A stretch of 64,000 nucleotides of DNA from Pseudozobellia sp. WGM2 (GTDB taxonomy: Bacteria > Bacteroidota > Bacteroidia > Flavobacteriales > Flavobacteriaceae). The stretch is taken from NCBI RefSeq assembly GCF_017810075.1, contig NZ_JADNYK010000006.1, positions 181,805 through 245,804 on the forward strand, written 5' to 3'. This document shows, in pieces, positions 1-9,002 of the stretch (positions are counted from its first letter, which is position 1; every line of letters starts with the position of its first letter). The position numbers were made by a program, and so were the translations under genes. The notes beneath the pieces were generated by a model. The model worked only from the letters and a program-made list of their open reading frames with translations, was not told the origin of the DNA and did no database searches.

Positions 1-1718
1 ACCTGATCAATGACTCACCGAATAACACGGGATTACAGAAGCTACCACCAGCGCAACCTTCGATGATTCCGATGACGTATTACCGCTCAGAAGAATTTCC
101 TTGGATGGGTGCCGGAGGCATCAACCCCATGGCCGGCCCGGTATATCACGCTTCTGACTACCCAAATGCTGAAAATGGGTTTCCCGAATATTTTGAAAAC
201 AAATTGTTTTTGTATGAGTGGATGCGAGATTGGATTTACGTCATCACTTTAGATGAGAACCAAGATTACGTAAAAGCCGATGCCTTTATGCCAAACACCG
301 AGTTTTCACACCCTATGGATATGATTTTCGGTTCTGATGGAAAAATGTACGTTTTAGAATACGGCCAAAAGTGGAACTCTCAAAATTTAGATGCGCGCCT
401 AAGTAGTATTTCCTATTTACCCGGAAATAGAAAACCGATAGCCCGATTAGCGAACGATAAAGCTGTCGGTGCCGCGCCACTTAAGGTTCAATTTTCGGGA
501 GAACAATCATTAGATTATGACAACGATGATTTAACCTATGAATGGTATTTTGATAGTAATAAAGTTCAATCTGCCAAAATGAATCCTGAATTTACCTTCG
601 AAAAAGAAGGTATCTACAATGTTAGAATGAATGTAACGGATAGTGAGGGCAATACCGCATCTGCGAACACCAAGATTATGGTCGGCAACGATCCGCCAGA
701 GCTAAACTTACAAATAGAAAACAATGATTCTATTTATTGGGATGGAAAGAAAATAAATTATAAAATTTCAGTAAGCGACAAACAAGACGGTGCTACATCG
801 GATAATTCAATAAGCGCTGCTGACGTAAAGGTTACTTTCGACTATATACCAGAAGGTAAAGACATAGTAAAAGCTACCATAGGGCATCAACGCAGCACTG
901 ACCCTGAAGGAAAAAAGGCTATAGATGGCACAGATTGTAAGGCTTGCCACGCCATTAACGAAAAAGTAAATGGCCCTAGCTATACCGAAATTGCCAAAAA
1001 ATATGGCTCAGAAGATACGGGTTATTTGGTTTCTAAAATTATCAAAGGAGGTGGCGGTGTTTGGGGTGAAGGGGCGATGTCCGCCCATCCACAATTGAGT
1101 GTTGAAGAGGTTACCCAAATGGTTGATTATATCCTCTCGCTGAAACCGTCTGATGAGAAAAAACAAAACTATCTGCCGTTAGAAGGCACACTCACCTTTG
1201 ATAAGCACTTATCGGCTGAAAGCGAAGGCACTTATATCTTAATGGCTTCTTATCGAGATAACGGCAACCCCCAGCAACCGGAGTCAGAATTGACTGCGAA
1301 CGAACAATTTGTATTTAACAGTCAAAAAATACAAGCAGAAGATGCCAACGAAATAAGTGAAGGCATTAACAGCTGGCGCACAAACTATTCAAGGGTTGTT
1401 GGCGGCATGATTCATGATTCATATTTGCGATTCGACAATATAGACCTCGAAAATCTTAAGCATTTGAAGTATGCTACGTTCTTTAATTCCGACTACGATT
1501 TTCAAGGAACCTTAGAAATTCGGCAAGACGCATTGGATGGACCAATTATTGGCAAACAACGTATTAAGTATTTTGGACCGGAAAAAACAGCCTATTTTGA
1601 GATTGAGGTAAAACCGACAAAGGCAAATGCGACCATCTATTTGCTATACAAAAACCCTGATAAGAAACTGAACAACATCGGTCATGCCGATTATATCTCT
1701 TTTGACTATAAAAGGTAA
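1..1718 (+). CDS. Secreted PKD / c-type cytochrome / CBM-like protein, 5'-truncated by window edge
   Basis: The reading frame is open to the left edge (codons from base 3, before the first Met at 63), so this is the C-terminal part of a larger protein. In order it shows a stretch resembling the end of a glucose/sorbosone dehydrogenase beta-propeller (GGINPMAGP, then HPMDMIFGSDGKMYVLEYG), a PKD domain (about residues 130-210 of the visible part, LTYEWYFD), a class I cytochrome c domain with haem motif CKACH and a likely Met ligand in GEGAMSAHP, and a C-terminal CBM6-like beta-sandwich. Such fusions of sugar dehydrogenase, PKD and cytochrome c are common in Bacteroidota and are thought to oxidise sugars outside the cytoplasm. 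The missing N-terminus may hold a ThuA or full PQQ-dehydrogenase domain; substrate unknown. The stop codon is one base before the next gene's start. Confidence 0.8.
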   Translation, partial: LINDSPNNTGLQKLPPAQPSMIPMTYYRSEEFPWMGAGGINPMAGPVYHASDYPNAENGFPEYFENKLFLYEWMRDWIYVITLDENQDYVKADAFMPNTEFSHPMDMIFGSDGKMYVLEYGQKWNSQNLDARLSSISYLPGNRKPIARLANDKAVGAAPLKVQFSGEQSLDYDNDDLTYEWYFDSNKVQSAKMNPEFTFEKEGIYNVRMNVTDSEGNTASANTKIMVGNDPPELNLQIENNDSIYWDGKKINYKISVSDKQDGATSDNSISAADVKVTFDYIPEGKDIVKATIGHQRSTDPEGKKAIDGTDCKACHAINEKVNGPSYTEIAKKYGSEDTGYLVSKIIKGGGGVWGEGAMSAHPQLSVEEVTQMVDYILSLKPSDEKKQNYLPLEGTLTFDKHLSAESEGTYILMASYRDNGNPQQPESELTANEQFVFNSQKIQAEDANEISEGINSWRTNYSRVVGGMIHDSYLRFDNIDLENLKHLKYATFFNSDYDFQGTLEIRQDALDGPIIGKQRIKYFGPEKTAYFEIEVKPTKANATIYLLYKNPDKKLNNIGHADYISFDYKR

Positions 1719-1719
1719 T

Positions 1720-2730
1720 ATGACCTATAATGTTTTAAAAAAGATAATACGGAATAGAAAATTATATTTATGGTGTTTGGTGTTCGGCGTATTTAACCTT
1801 TGCTCATCACAAACAAAGGTCATTCTTGATACTGATTTTGACTCTGACGTTGATGACGTTCAGGCTTTGGGCATGTTGCACTCTTATCAGGCCGCTGGAA
1901 AAATTGATTTAATAGGGGTTGTTGTTACCAGTGACGATTCATACTCCTATAAAGCCGTTTCTGCGATCAATACATACTACGGTTCACCAAATACCCCTAT
2001 CGGTTATCTTAAAAAACAAAAAGATACCAGCAATTTCTCAAAATATACGAAGCAAGTAAGTATTGAATTTTCACATCGTATAAGCTCATCCGAAGAAATA
2101 CAAGAATCGTCAAAACTCTATCGGAAACTTTTATCGGAAAGCAATGACAGTTCTGTAGTTATAGTTACGATAGGCCATTTAACCAGCCTACAAAACCTCT
2201 TGCAATCGAAAGGTGATGACATATCTCCGCTTGACGGAGAACAATTGATCTATCAAAAAGTCAAAAAATGGCTATGTATGGGAGGTACTTATCCCCAAGG
2301 AAAAGAAGCCAATTTTTATCGACCTGATCCGGAATCTACAATCTATTGTATCGCTAACTGGAAGAAGGAAGTTGTTTTCTGCGGTTGGGAAGTCGGTAAC
2401 CAAATACTTACCGGTGGCAATTATCTCAAAGATAATATCGACGTGCACAACCCGATATATAGAAGTTATGAGCTTTTCAATAATTTTGCTGGAAGACCCG
2501 CTTGGGATCAAGTTGCCGTTATGCTATTAGATAAAAAAATATCATCATCTATTTTCGACGTAAATACAAATGGCTACGTTTCAATAAAAAAAGATGGTAG
2601 TAACCAATGGCATTCAGGCAAGAAGAAAACCAACAAAAATCATGCTTACGTATCAATAAAAAGGAATATTAGCCCTAAGGTGATTGCCAAAACGATTGAT
2701 GACCTCATTGTTGTTATACAGGTTCGTTAA
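1720..2730 (+). CDS. Secreted nucleoside hydrolase-like protein (IUNH family)
   Basis: The N-terminal motif VILDTDFDSDVDDVQAL matches the Ca2+-binding DTDxxxDxDD signature of inosine-uridine-preferring nucleoside hydrolases, which cleave N-ribosidic bonds. I chose the ATG at 1720, not an in-frame ATG at 1684. The 1720 start follows an AAAAGG run at a suitable distance, avoids overlap with the upstream gene, and places a signal peptide (basic RNRK, then hydrophobic LYLWCLVFGVFNL, ending near CSSQ) at the N-terminus. The product is 336 aa, typical for secreted Bacteroidota members, which often sit in carbohydrate loci and whose true substrates are mostly unknown. One base separates it from the upstream gene, so the two are probably co-transcribed. 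It converges on the alginate operon, and I see no clear terminator in the 76-bp gap. Confidence 0.85.
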   Translation: MTYNVLKKIIRNRKLYLWCLVFGVFNLCSSQTKVILDTDFDSDVDDVQALGMLHSYQAAGKIDLIGVVVTSDDSYSYKAVSAINTYYGSPNTPIGYLKKQKDTSNFSKYTKQVSIEFSHRISSSEEIQESSKLYRKLLSESNDSSVVIVTIGHLTSLQNLLQSKGDDISPLDGEQLIYQKVKKWLCMGGTYPQGKEANFYRPDPESTIYCIANWKKEVVFCGWEVGNQILTGGNYLKDNIDVHNPIYRSYELFNNFAGRPAWDQVAVMLLDKKISSSIFDVNTNGYVSIKKDGSNQWHSGKKKTNKNHAYVSIKRNISPKVIAKTIDDLIVVIQVR

Positions 2731-2806
2731 AATTTGATTGGGCAATTACATTCTGTTCAATATTAACTCTACCTCAAGCCTATTATTCTCCTGAACACAT
2801 CATCTA

Positions 2807-3811
2807 TCACCTTTTAATGGCTCCCGAGGTATCACCTTCCATTAAACTGGTCACATTTTCTAAAGATACCATATTGACATCACCGGGAACGGTATGTTTT
2901 AAGGCACAGGCTGCTGAAGCAAAATTCAGGGCTTGAAGGTCGTTATCGTAGTGTAGCAAACCGTAAATGAGACCAGAAGCGAAAGCGTCACCGGTACCGA
3001 CACGATCAATGACGGGGGTAATATTCAGGATTTCCGTTTTAATATACTCCTCTCCATTCCACATTTTACCCTGTATTTGCTGATGTGAAGCACTGATAGA
3101 TTTTCTGGTTTTACCCACTACTTTCTTAATCTTCGGAAATTTGTCCATTAGTTTTTTGGAAGCCTCCCTAAACTTATCCTCCGGGGCCGCTACCCCGAAC
3201 ATTTCGTGTATTCCTCGGCTACTCGTAATTACCACATCACAGTTTTGAACCAATTCCGGCATCACCTCTTGCATGGTCTTACCATATTTCCACATATTAT
3301 CACGAGAATTAATATCACCTGAAACCTTAACGCCCATTTTGTTGGCAGTTTTGATAGCCTCTAAGCAGCATTTTGCCGCTCCCTCAGAAATAGCAGGGGT
3401 AATGCCTGTCCAATGAAACCAGTCTGCACCTTTAAGAGCCTTCTGCCAATCTATCATAGAAGGTTCTATTAGTGAAAAAGCGGAGCCCTCCCTTTCATAG
3501 ATTACCTCACTTGATCGATGCGCCGCTCCTTTTTCCAAAAAGTACTTCCCCAGCATGTTGCCGCCATAAATCACATGTTCGGTACTTAACCAGTGCTTAC
3601 GTAAGAACTGGGTAGCCGCCTTACCCAAAGCATTGTTCGGAAAACGCGTCACATGGGACGCTTTCATGCCCAAATAAGCACACGAAATGGCTACGTTCGC
3701 TTCACCGCCACCATAGACGAGTTCTAAAGATGTTGCTTGGGCAAATTTAGAATAGCCCGGTGGGGATAATCGCATCATTACCTCCCCAAACGTGATTAGC
3801 TTTTTAGGCAT
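2807..3811 (-). CDS. PfkB-family sugar kinase, divergent 2-keto-3-deoxygluconate kinase paralogue
   Basis: A 334-aa PfkB carbohydrate kinase. The N-terminal GGGEANVAI motif and the C-terminal anion-hole/catalytic motif VGTGDAF (about 272-277, catalytic Asp275) are intact. It is a paralogue of the KDG kinase encoded at 9003-10043, sharing WFHWTGITPAIS and SISASH. It differs at two places that are conserved in the other copy: DLNYRAKLW is replaced by DINSRDNMW, and GNEEDAEKHFG by TSSRGIHEMFG. It may therefore have altered substrate preference. It is the last gene of the long minus-strand alginate operon, 62 bp after the cupin lipoprotein gene. Role inferred: phosphorylation of 2-keto-3-deoxygluconate or a related ketoacid sugar in the cytoplasm. 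Confidence 0.85.
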   Translation of the reverse strand: MPKKLITFGEVMMRLSPPGYSKFAQATSLELVYGGGEANVAISCAYLGMKASHVTRFPNNALGKAATQFLRKHWLSTEHVIYGGNMLGKYFLEKGAAHRSSEVIYEREGSAFSLIEPSMIDWQKALKGADWFHWTGITPAISEGAAKCCLEAIKTANKMGVKVSGDINSRDNMWKYGKTMQEVMPELVQNCDVVITSSRGIHEMFGVAAPEDKFREASKKLMDKFPKIKKVVGKTRKSISASHQQIQGKMWNGEEYIKTEILNITPVIDRVGTGDAFASGLIYGLLHYDNDLQALNFASAACALKHTVPGDVNMVSLENVTSLMEGDTSGAIKR

Positions 3812-3873
3812 CCTAGCTTTCAGTTTTAATTCCTTTACAAAAGTGAGGGCAAATTCTCAAGATCGAATAAGCA

Positions 3874-4734
3874 CTATTTTTTATCATCGGTACTGGTAGG
3901 CTTATGTGTCTTAAGCCATTCTTGACCTTCTTTTGTCAAGAAAAAATCCATCCACATATAATTCATTCTCTTATTATCATGCACTGTAACACCATGGCTG
4001 GAGCCAATAGGAATATGTAACAACGAGTATTGCTTTAATTCTGTTGAGGCATCATCTGCATGCACGATAATATCATTTTCTGAAAGCCCTAAGAAAAGTT
4101 GGTCTAGCATCGGGTGCTCATGAGCACCAACTTTATCCGGCCCCATGGCCTCGACCGTACCCAATGAAACCCTAGGAACAATATCAGCCGGAAGCACCGT
4201 TCTACTAGTTGTGTTAGGACTCTTTATTTTTTCGGTATATGGTTCGCAATCTACGAATCTTGTGTAGAAGAGGTCATATTTGTTCTTCTCCGGAAAATTC
4301 TTCAAATCTTCTAGGTCTTGTTTCGACAACTTCTTGGTAAACTGTAAAAAATGTAGTTGTTCGTTCTCTGGCACTTGTATTTTAATACTATTACTTCCGT
4401 TCATGGGTATGGCAATAGATTCAGGTGCAACATCTTGAATTATTGTATCTGTTTTTATAGTTGCGTTGCCGGTCATAAACAAAAACATCGTCACATTTTC
4501 ATCTGTTAGACTGATTGTTTTTGTCATCGGCCCCTGATAGGCAATATGCTCAATTTTCGTTTCGGCTATTTCACCCTTCAGCAACTCTTCTGTAAAAACG
4601 GACTCTCCATCTGGCATTACCATATTCATATCTTGAACGACTATTTCAGGTGAACTGTTGCAGGATGAAAAAAGAACCGCAAATACAAAACATAGACTAA
4701 TGAAGTAATTTCTAAAAATTTGAAAACTGTTCAT
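3874..4734 (-). CDS. Cupin-domain lipoprotein (KdgF-like, exported)
   Basis: A 286-aa protein with a lipoprotein signal: a hydrophobic N-terminus ending in LFSSC, with Cys25 as the probable lipidation site. The C-terminal half (about 180-270) is a cupin with metal-ligand-like histidines in VGAHEHPMLDQLFLG and in IPIGSSHGVTVHD. Cytoplasmic KdgF cupins turn 4,5-unsaturated uronate into the linear keto form. A cupin lipoprotein next to a PL6 lyase suggests the same or a related step in the periplasm or at the cell surface, but this is inference. The N-terminal half (30-170) is beta-rich and I do not recognise it. It lies 21 bp downstream of the PL6 gene, in the same operon. Confidence 0.7.
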   Translation of the reverse strand: MNSFQIFRNYFISLCFVFAVLFSSCNSSPEIVVQDMNMVMPDGESVFTEELLKGEIAETKIEHIAYQGPMTKTISLTDENVTMFLFMTGNATIKTDTIIQDVAPESIAIPMNGSNSIKIQVPENEQLHFLQFTKKLSKQDLEDLKNFPEKNKYDLFYTRFVDCEPYTEKIKSPNTTSRTVLPADIVPRVSLGTVEAMGPDKVGAHEHPMLDQLFLGLSENDIIVHADDASTELKQYSLLHIPIGSSHGVTVHDNKRMNYMWMDFFLTKEGQEWLKTHKPTSTDDKK

Positions 4735-4755
4735 GGTTTAAACTTTTTGATATCG

Positions 4756-7077
4756 TTAATACAACAATTTCAACTCAATATTCTGTTGCACTTCAATTTT
4801 TCCTGAGTTTGAAATTTCATTACCGGAATGGGTATTGTTTTTGGCACCCCATAACAACGCCACTAATTTCACTTGGTTGTTTTGAAAAGTATTATCCTCT
4901 AAATTCACATTTATAATACCTGGTGTTTTAATCAATGTAGAACTTTTATCGCTACTTCCACAAGCCGTGAATGTTGAGTTTTTCACTGTTAAGTAACCAC
5001 CAATAGTAGACTCGTCATACCCGCCGCGGTAGAAATGAATTACATTTTGGTCTACATTTTTAAACTCGCAAGAATCGAAAGTTACCATCTCAGCATTATA
5101 GTTGCCTTTTTCTTCAGCTGCGAGAACAAATCCGTTTTTACAATTTTGAATTAAAGAGTTTTTGAAATCAAGGGAATCGGCGAAGGAACCCGTAGTCGCT
5201 TTCAATACATATTCAAAATCTTCAATGACACAGTTTTCGATGTATAAATTATATGCAGATGACATATTTTTCTCCAGTGGGGCAAAAGCCAATTGATTCT
5301 CTTGCCCCGTAAGAGTAACATTATTCATATGCAACACTCCTTTTGGATTCATTTGGAAGGCAGCTGTATTTTCTTTTCCCTCATATACTAGTTGCACCTT
5401 ATCATTTGACTTACTGCGAATGGTGATGTTTTTGTCAATTTTAAGGGAAGTTTTCAAAGTATAAACCTCATCAGAAAGTTCAACAACATCTCCATCTTTA
5501 GCCTGAGCAATAGTATTTTGCAGTTCACCCTCTGCCGATGTAGCACTCAATATATTCGGTTCGGAAGCCTCTTTATCGGGAGAAAACCATTCTGGGCCAT
5601 ACTTAGTTCTATCAATTTCATAGTTATTGGCCCTGGACAAATCAGCTATCGCCCCCACTCTATTTTTATCACCTCTTGATGAACCAAAAAGATCTTTTTC
5701 TATTCTTTTAAAATCATAACCATCGAATACTTCGGCGAGTATATCGTCTTGCCCCTCTTCAGGAACGAACAACCATTCGTTTACCTGCTTCACTTTGACC
5801 TTTTCATTCTGTAAAGATTCAAATTGATTAAATGCACTGCCATAATTATCAAGAATATTATTTTCGAAAAGAACACCATTAATATCATCATGATTTACTA
5901 CTGGCGACTTATCTGCTTTGGTATTGTAAATAAAGTTATTGGCTATGGTGGTGCGAATTGGAGGGGCCGAACGAATTTCACTTGCGGGAAGCACATCGGC
6001 ACTCGCCTTGTTTTGCCCAACCCCAATTTGCCAAGGTGATAAACAGTCGACCCAAGTATTATACGCAACTACCGCATCTGTAACTTGCTTGTATCGATTT
6101 AATGATGATTTCGGGATACCGTTCATAACAGCCAGCGGACTTCTGAACTCTTCGCCCCTGATTTTATAGAAATAGTTATTGGTGATCCAATGCCCGGTAT
6201 TGACCAACCTAATACCGCCATAGAAGTTAGAATCATCGCCACCGATGAAAATATTACCATCTACAGTGGCATAATCGGCATGTCTAAGTACCAGTGAGCC
6301 TTCACATTTATAAAATATGTTATTGGTAAACGAGTTAAAATTCGTCTTATCTGAAATAATCTCTACCTCCCCATTACAGGCCTCAAAAAAATTATTGGAA
6401 ACGTTCACGTAACCTGGCGTCATTGAGGTTTCACTACCGCCTGTTCTTAACGTCTCCGCTCTTGGACCGCCCTTTCTTGGTCTTGGGCCAAAATAATTAT
6501 TTACAATTTGATGATGATTGTTCGTGTTTTCATTACCGGTGTGATAGACCATTAATGTAACCCCATCATTTGATTTACCTGCAATATAACTATGGTCGAG
6601 CTGATTGTGTTTTCCATAAAACTCGACCCACCTATCATTTTCCCATCTATTTGGTCGAGTAAAGCCATCAATAACACAACTCGTCACCCTAGAGTTATTC
6701 GCTATACTGTCTTTGCCAATTTTAAATCGGATAATACCTTTTTCCGGCGAATATCCATTTCGAAAATAAAGTCCGTTGACAACTAGATATTCACCCCCTA
6801 AGTGAAGATTTGACTGCCCTTCAAAAAAGACTTTTCCCGGTGTTTCGGCCCGTAAGGTTATAGGCTTGTTCTCTGTACCCAAACCGTACAACTTCATTTG
6901 AACATCCTTATAAATTCCATCAGCTATAACGATTTCGCTACCAGGCCCTACTTCACTTAATGCCTGCCTTAGCTCATCGCTATTTTTGACTAAAACCCCT
7001 GTAGATGCCGATTTTTCACCACATGAAAACAATAGCAGAAAAATTGCTAGAGCCATAAATTTATTTTGAATTCTCAT
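4756..7077 (-). CDS. Polysaccharide lyase family 6 alginate lyase (chondroitinase B-like), lipoprotein
   Basis: 773 aa with a lipoprotein signal (FLLLFSC, Cys19), so probably surface- or periplasm-anchored. Residues about 25-480 form a right-handed parallel beta-helix of the PL6 type. The Lys of IISDKT (Lys244) and the Arg of SLVLRHADY (Arg265) sit where PL6/chondroitinase B enzymes have their Lys/Arg catalytic pair. A second beta-helix half (about 510-770) has many NxxF-type turns, giving the two-domain architecture seen in larger PL6 enzymes. PL6 enzymes cleave alginate by beta-elimination, often at poly-MG or G blocks. Located between the KDPG aldolase and the cupin lipoprotein genes in the alginate operon. 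Subsite specificity (exo or endo) cannot be read from the sequence. Confidence 0.9.
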   Translation of the reverse strand: MRIQNKFMALAIFLLLFSCGEKSASTGVLVKNSDELRQALSEVGPGSEIVIADGIYKDVQMKLYGLGTENKPITLRAETPGKVFFEGQSNLHLGGEYLVVNGLYFRNGYSPEKGIIRFKIGKDSIANNSRVTSCVIDGFTRPNRWENDRWVEFYGKHNQLDHSYIAGKSNDGVTLMVYHTGNENTNNHHQIVNNYFGPRPRKGGPRAETLRTGGSETSMTPGYVNVSNNFFEACNGEVEIISDKTNFNSFTNNIFYKCEGSLVLRHADYATVDGNIFIGGDDSNFYGGIRLVNTGHWITNNYFYKIRGEEFRSPLAVMNGIPKSSLNRYKQVTDAVVAYNTWVDCLSPWQIGVGQNKASADVLPASEIRSAPPIRTTIANNFIYNTKADKSPVVNHDDINGVLFENNILDNYGSAFNQFESLQNEKVKVKQVNEWLFVPEEGQDDILAEVFDGYDFKRIEKDLFGSSRGDKNRVGAIADLSRANNYEIDRTKYGPEWFSPDKEASEPNILSATSAEGELQNTIAQAKDGDVVELSDEVYTLKTSLKIDKNITIRSKSNDKVQLVYEGKENTAAFQMNPKGVLHMNNVTLTGQENQLAFAPLEKNMSSAYNLYIENCVIEDFEYVLKATTGSFADSLDFKNSLIQNCKNGFVLAAEEKGNYNAEMVTFDSCEFKNVDQNVIHFYRGGYDESTIGGYLTVKNSTFTACGSSDKSSTLIKTPGIINVNLEDNTFQNNQVKLVALLWGAKNNTHSGNEISNSGKIEVQQNIELKLLY

Positions 7078-7100
7078 TTCTTAAGAGTTTTAATCGAGTT

Positions 7101-7766
7101 CTACTTTATTTTTTGAATGGTATTCAAAGTACTTTCAACAAGCACTTTTAAACCATTAAAGTCTTGTGCATTCAGAATTTCTTTGGAGATGAGTTTAGAC
7201 CCCATTCCAACACAGGTAACGCCTGCATCGAACCAACCTTTTAAATTTTCTTCATCAGTGCTTACCCCACCGGTCGGCATAATGCTTGTCCATGGTTGTG
7301 GACCTTTTATTGCTTTTACAAATCCGGGACCGTAGGTAGAACCAGGAAAAAGTTTCACCACTTCACAACCGAGCTCTTCGGCAGCATTAATTTCAGTGAG
7401 AGATCCACAGCCAGGTGACCATAATACTTTTCTACGATTGCAGACCTTAGCGATATCTTCCCTTAAAGATGGGGTTACAATGAAGTTTGCGCCCATCTGC
7501 ATGAACATTGAAGCTGCACCTGCATCGGTTATCGAACCTACACCCATAATCATACCCGGAAGTTCTTTTACTGCGTATTTGTTCAGTTCCAAAAATACCT
7601 CATAAGCAAAATCACCTCTGGCCGTAAATTCCATTAATCGTGCACCGCCATCAAAACAGGCTTTAAGCACCTTCTTTCCCAATGCTATATCAGGATGGTA
7701 AAAGAGAGGCACCATGCCTGTATCTTTCATCGAATTTACTACTTCAATTCTTGAATATTGTGCCAT
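7101..7766 (-). CDS. eda: KDPG/KHG aldolase
   Basis: 221 aa, the usual length for 2-keto-3-deoxy-6-phosphogluconate aldolase of the Entner-Doudoroff lower branch, which yields pyruvate and glyceraldehyde 3-phosphate. Visible hallmarks are a catalytic Glu in RLMEFTARG (Glu46), the Schiff-base Lys in EVVKLFPGS (Lys138) and the phosphate-binding loop MPTGGVS. It lies 6 bp downstream of the phosphofructokinase-like gene and 23 bp upstream of the PL6 gene, so it is translated within the alginate operon. It completes the pathway alginate to DEH to KDG to KDPG. Confidence 0.95.
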   Translation of the reverse strand: MAQYSRIEVVNSMKDTGMVPLFYHPDIALGKKVLKACFDGGARLMEFTARGDFAYEVFLELNKYAVKELPGMIMGVGSITDAGAASMFMQMGANFIVTPSLREDIAKVCNRRKVLWSPGCGSLTEINAAEELGCEVVKLFPGSTYGPGFVKAIKGPQPWTSIMPTGGVSTDEENLKGWFDAGVTCVGMGSKLISKEILNAQDFNGLKVLVESTLNTIQKIK

Positions 7767-7772
7767 AATCAG

Positions 7773-8996
7773 CTACGCTCTATTTAAAATCTTATTAAAA
7801 TCATATTTCTCAGGATGGTCTAGATATGCTTTTGCACGGTCATAGTCCGATTCGGTCAAGTAATTCAAATTTTGAAAGCAGAGTCTAGCAAATTCCGAAT
7901 TGATATCTACTAATCTAGGTTCAATTTTACCTTCTTCATTTTGAAGATCGGTCAAGAAAAGTGGGGTTACCTCTCCACGTGAATTCGCGGTTACTATACA
8001 TCCACTTAACCCCTCATCAAATAATTTCTTGACCCCGATACCGAGCAGGGTACATAAGGTCAGATCAAAACCGATGGGCCGGCAACAACGCAATTCATAA
8101 CCCAATTCGACCGGTCTACTTTTAATCGTTATACCCAATTCTTTTAAACGTGCCTGAACCAGTACATTAAAAATATGTGACTTGCTCACATTACCCAATT
8201 CTGGGTGACCATGATCATCATAGGTAAAATTGATACCACAATTATCAAGTTCCGATTTCGGCATAATATGAAACACCCCTTCACTGACCAAGGCAACACC
8301 GTATTTGACATTCTCAATTTTTCGTTTTACCATCGACGAGATAATCAAACGAACTACCTTGTCGAAAGTAATATTGGTCTTGTCAAACATCTCAGGTATA
8401 ACCATCATTGGAAAATGACAACTAGTGGCGATACCGAATGCCAAATGGCCCGCCGATCTACCCATAGTAGACATAACGAACCAGTTATTACTGGTTCGGG
8501 CATCTTCATACGTAGTATTGCCTATGCGCACCCCTTCATCTTTTGCCGAATGAAAACCGAACGTGGGGTTTCTATCTGGTAACGGAAGGTCATTATCGAT
8601 AGTTTTGGGAACATGAATATTTGCTATGGCAATATTCTCTTTAGCTAGATAGGCCGTAATTCTATTGGCTGAAGAAGCAGTATCATCGCCACCGATACTT
8701 ACCATTAACTTGACATTATTATCTAAGAACAAACGAGTATTCAACTTTTCGTTCTTAGGCTTAAAGCGGCTCATAATCAAAGTAGAGCCCCCGCGACTAA
8801 AAATACGATCCGCATGAGCGAAATCGAACTCTTTAATTTGTGGTTCTTCTGAAAAAATACCCTTAAAACCTTCATGTAGACCCAGTACACGATAACCGTC
8901 TTTTAAAAAAATTTTGGCTACGGTACTTATAACCGCGTTGATACCGGGGGCTGGGCCCCCACCACAGAAAATTAATATAGATTTTTTCGAACTCAT
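7773..8996 (-). CDS. 6-phosphofructokinase family protein with pyrophosphate-type signature
   Basis: 407 aa, phosphofructokinase fold. Motifs in order: GGGPAPGINAVI near the N-terminus, SIGGDDTASSANRI (about 100-113), VPKTIDNDLP (129-138, catalytic Asp134) and MGRSAGHLA. An Asp (Asp105) replaces the Gly of the ATP-type GGDGS motif, and a Lys (Lys131) replaces the Gly of the ATP-type PGTIDND motif. This pair is the classic signature of PPi-dependent enzymes. Such enzymes are reversible and can run fructose 1,6-bisphosphate to fructose 6-phosphate. In an alginate operon that feeds triose phosphate and pyruvate, a gluconeogenic role is plausible but inferred. Its start codon is 6 bp downstream of the stop of the neighbouring KDG kinase gene. 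Confidence 0.85.
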   Translation of the reverse strand: MSSKKSILIFCGGGPAPGINAVISTVAKIFLKDGYRVLGLHEGFKGIFSEEPQIKEFDFAHADRIFSRGGSTLIMSRFKPKNEKLNTRLFLDNNVKLMVSIGGDDTASSANRITAYLAKENIAIANIHVPKTIDNDLPLPDRNPTFGFHSAKDEGVRIGNTTYEDARTSNNWFVMSTMGRSAGHLAFGIATSCHFPMMVIPEMFDKTNITFDKVVRLIISSMVKRKIENVKYGVALVSEGVFHIMPKSELDNCGINFTYDDHGHPELGNVSKSHIFNVLVQARLKELGITIKSRPVELGYELRCCRPIGFDLTLCTLLGIGVKKLFDEGLSGCIVTANSRGEVTPLFLTDLQNEEGKIEPRLVDINSEFARLCFQNLNYLTESDYDRAKAYLDHPEKYDFNKILNRA

Positions 8997-9002
8997 GGCG
9001 TT

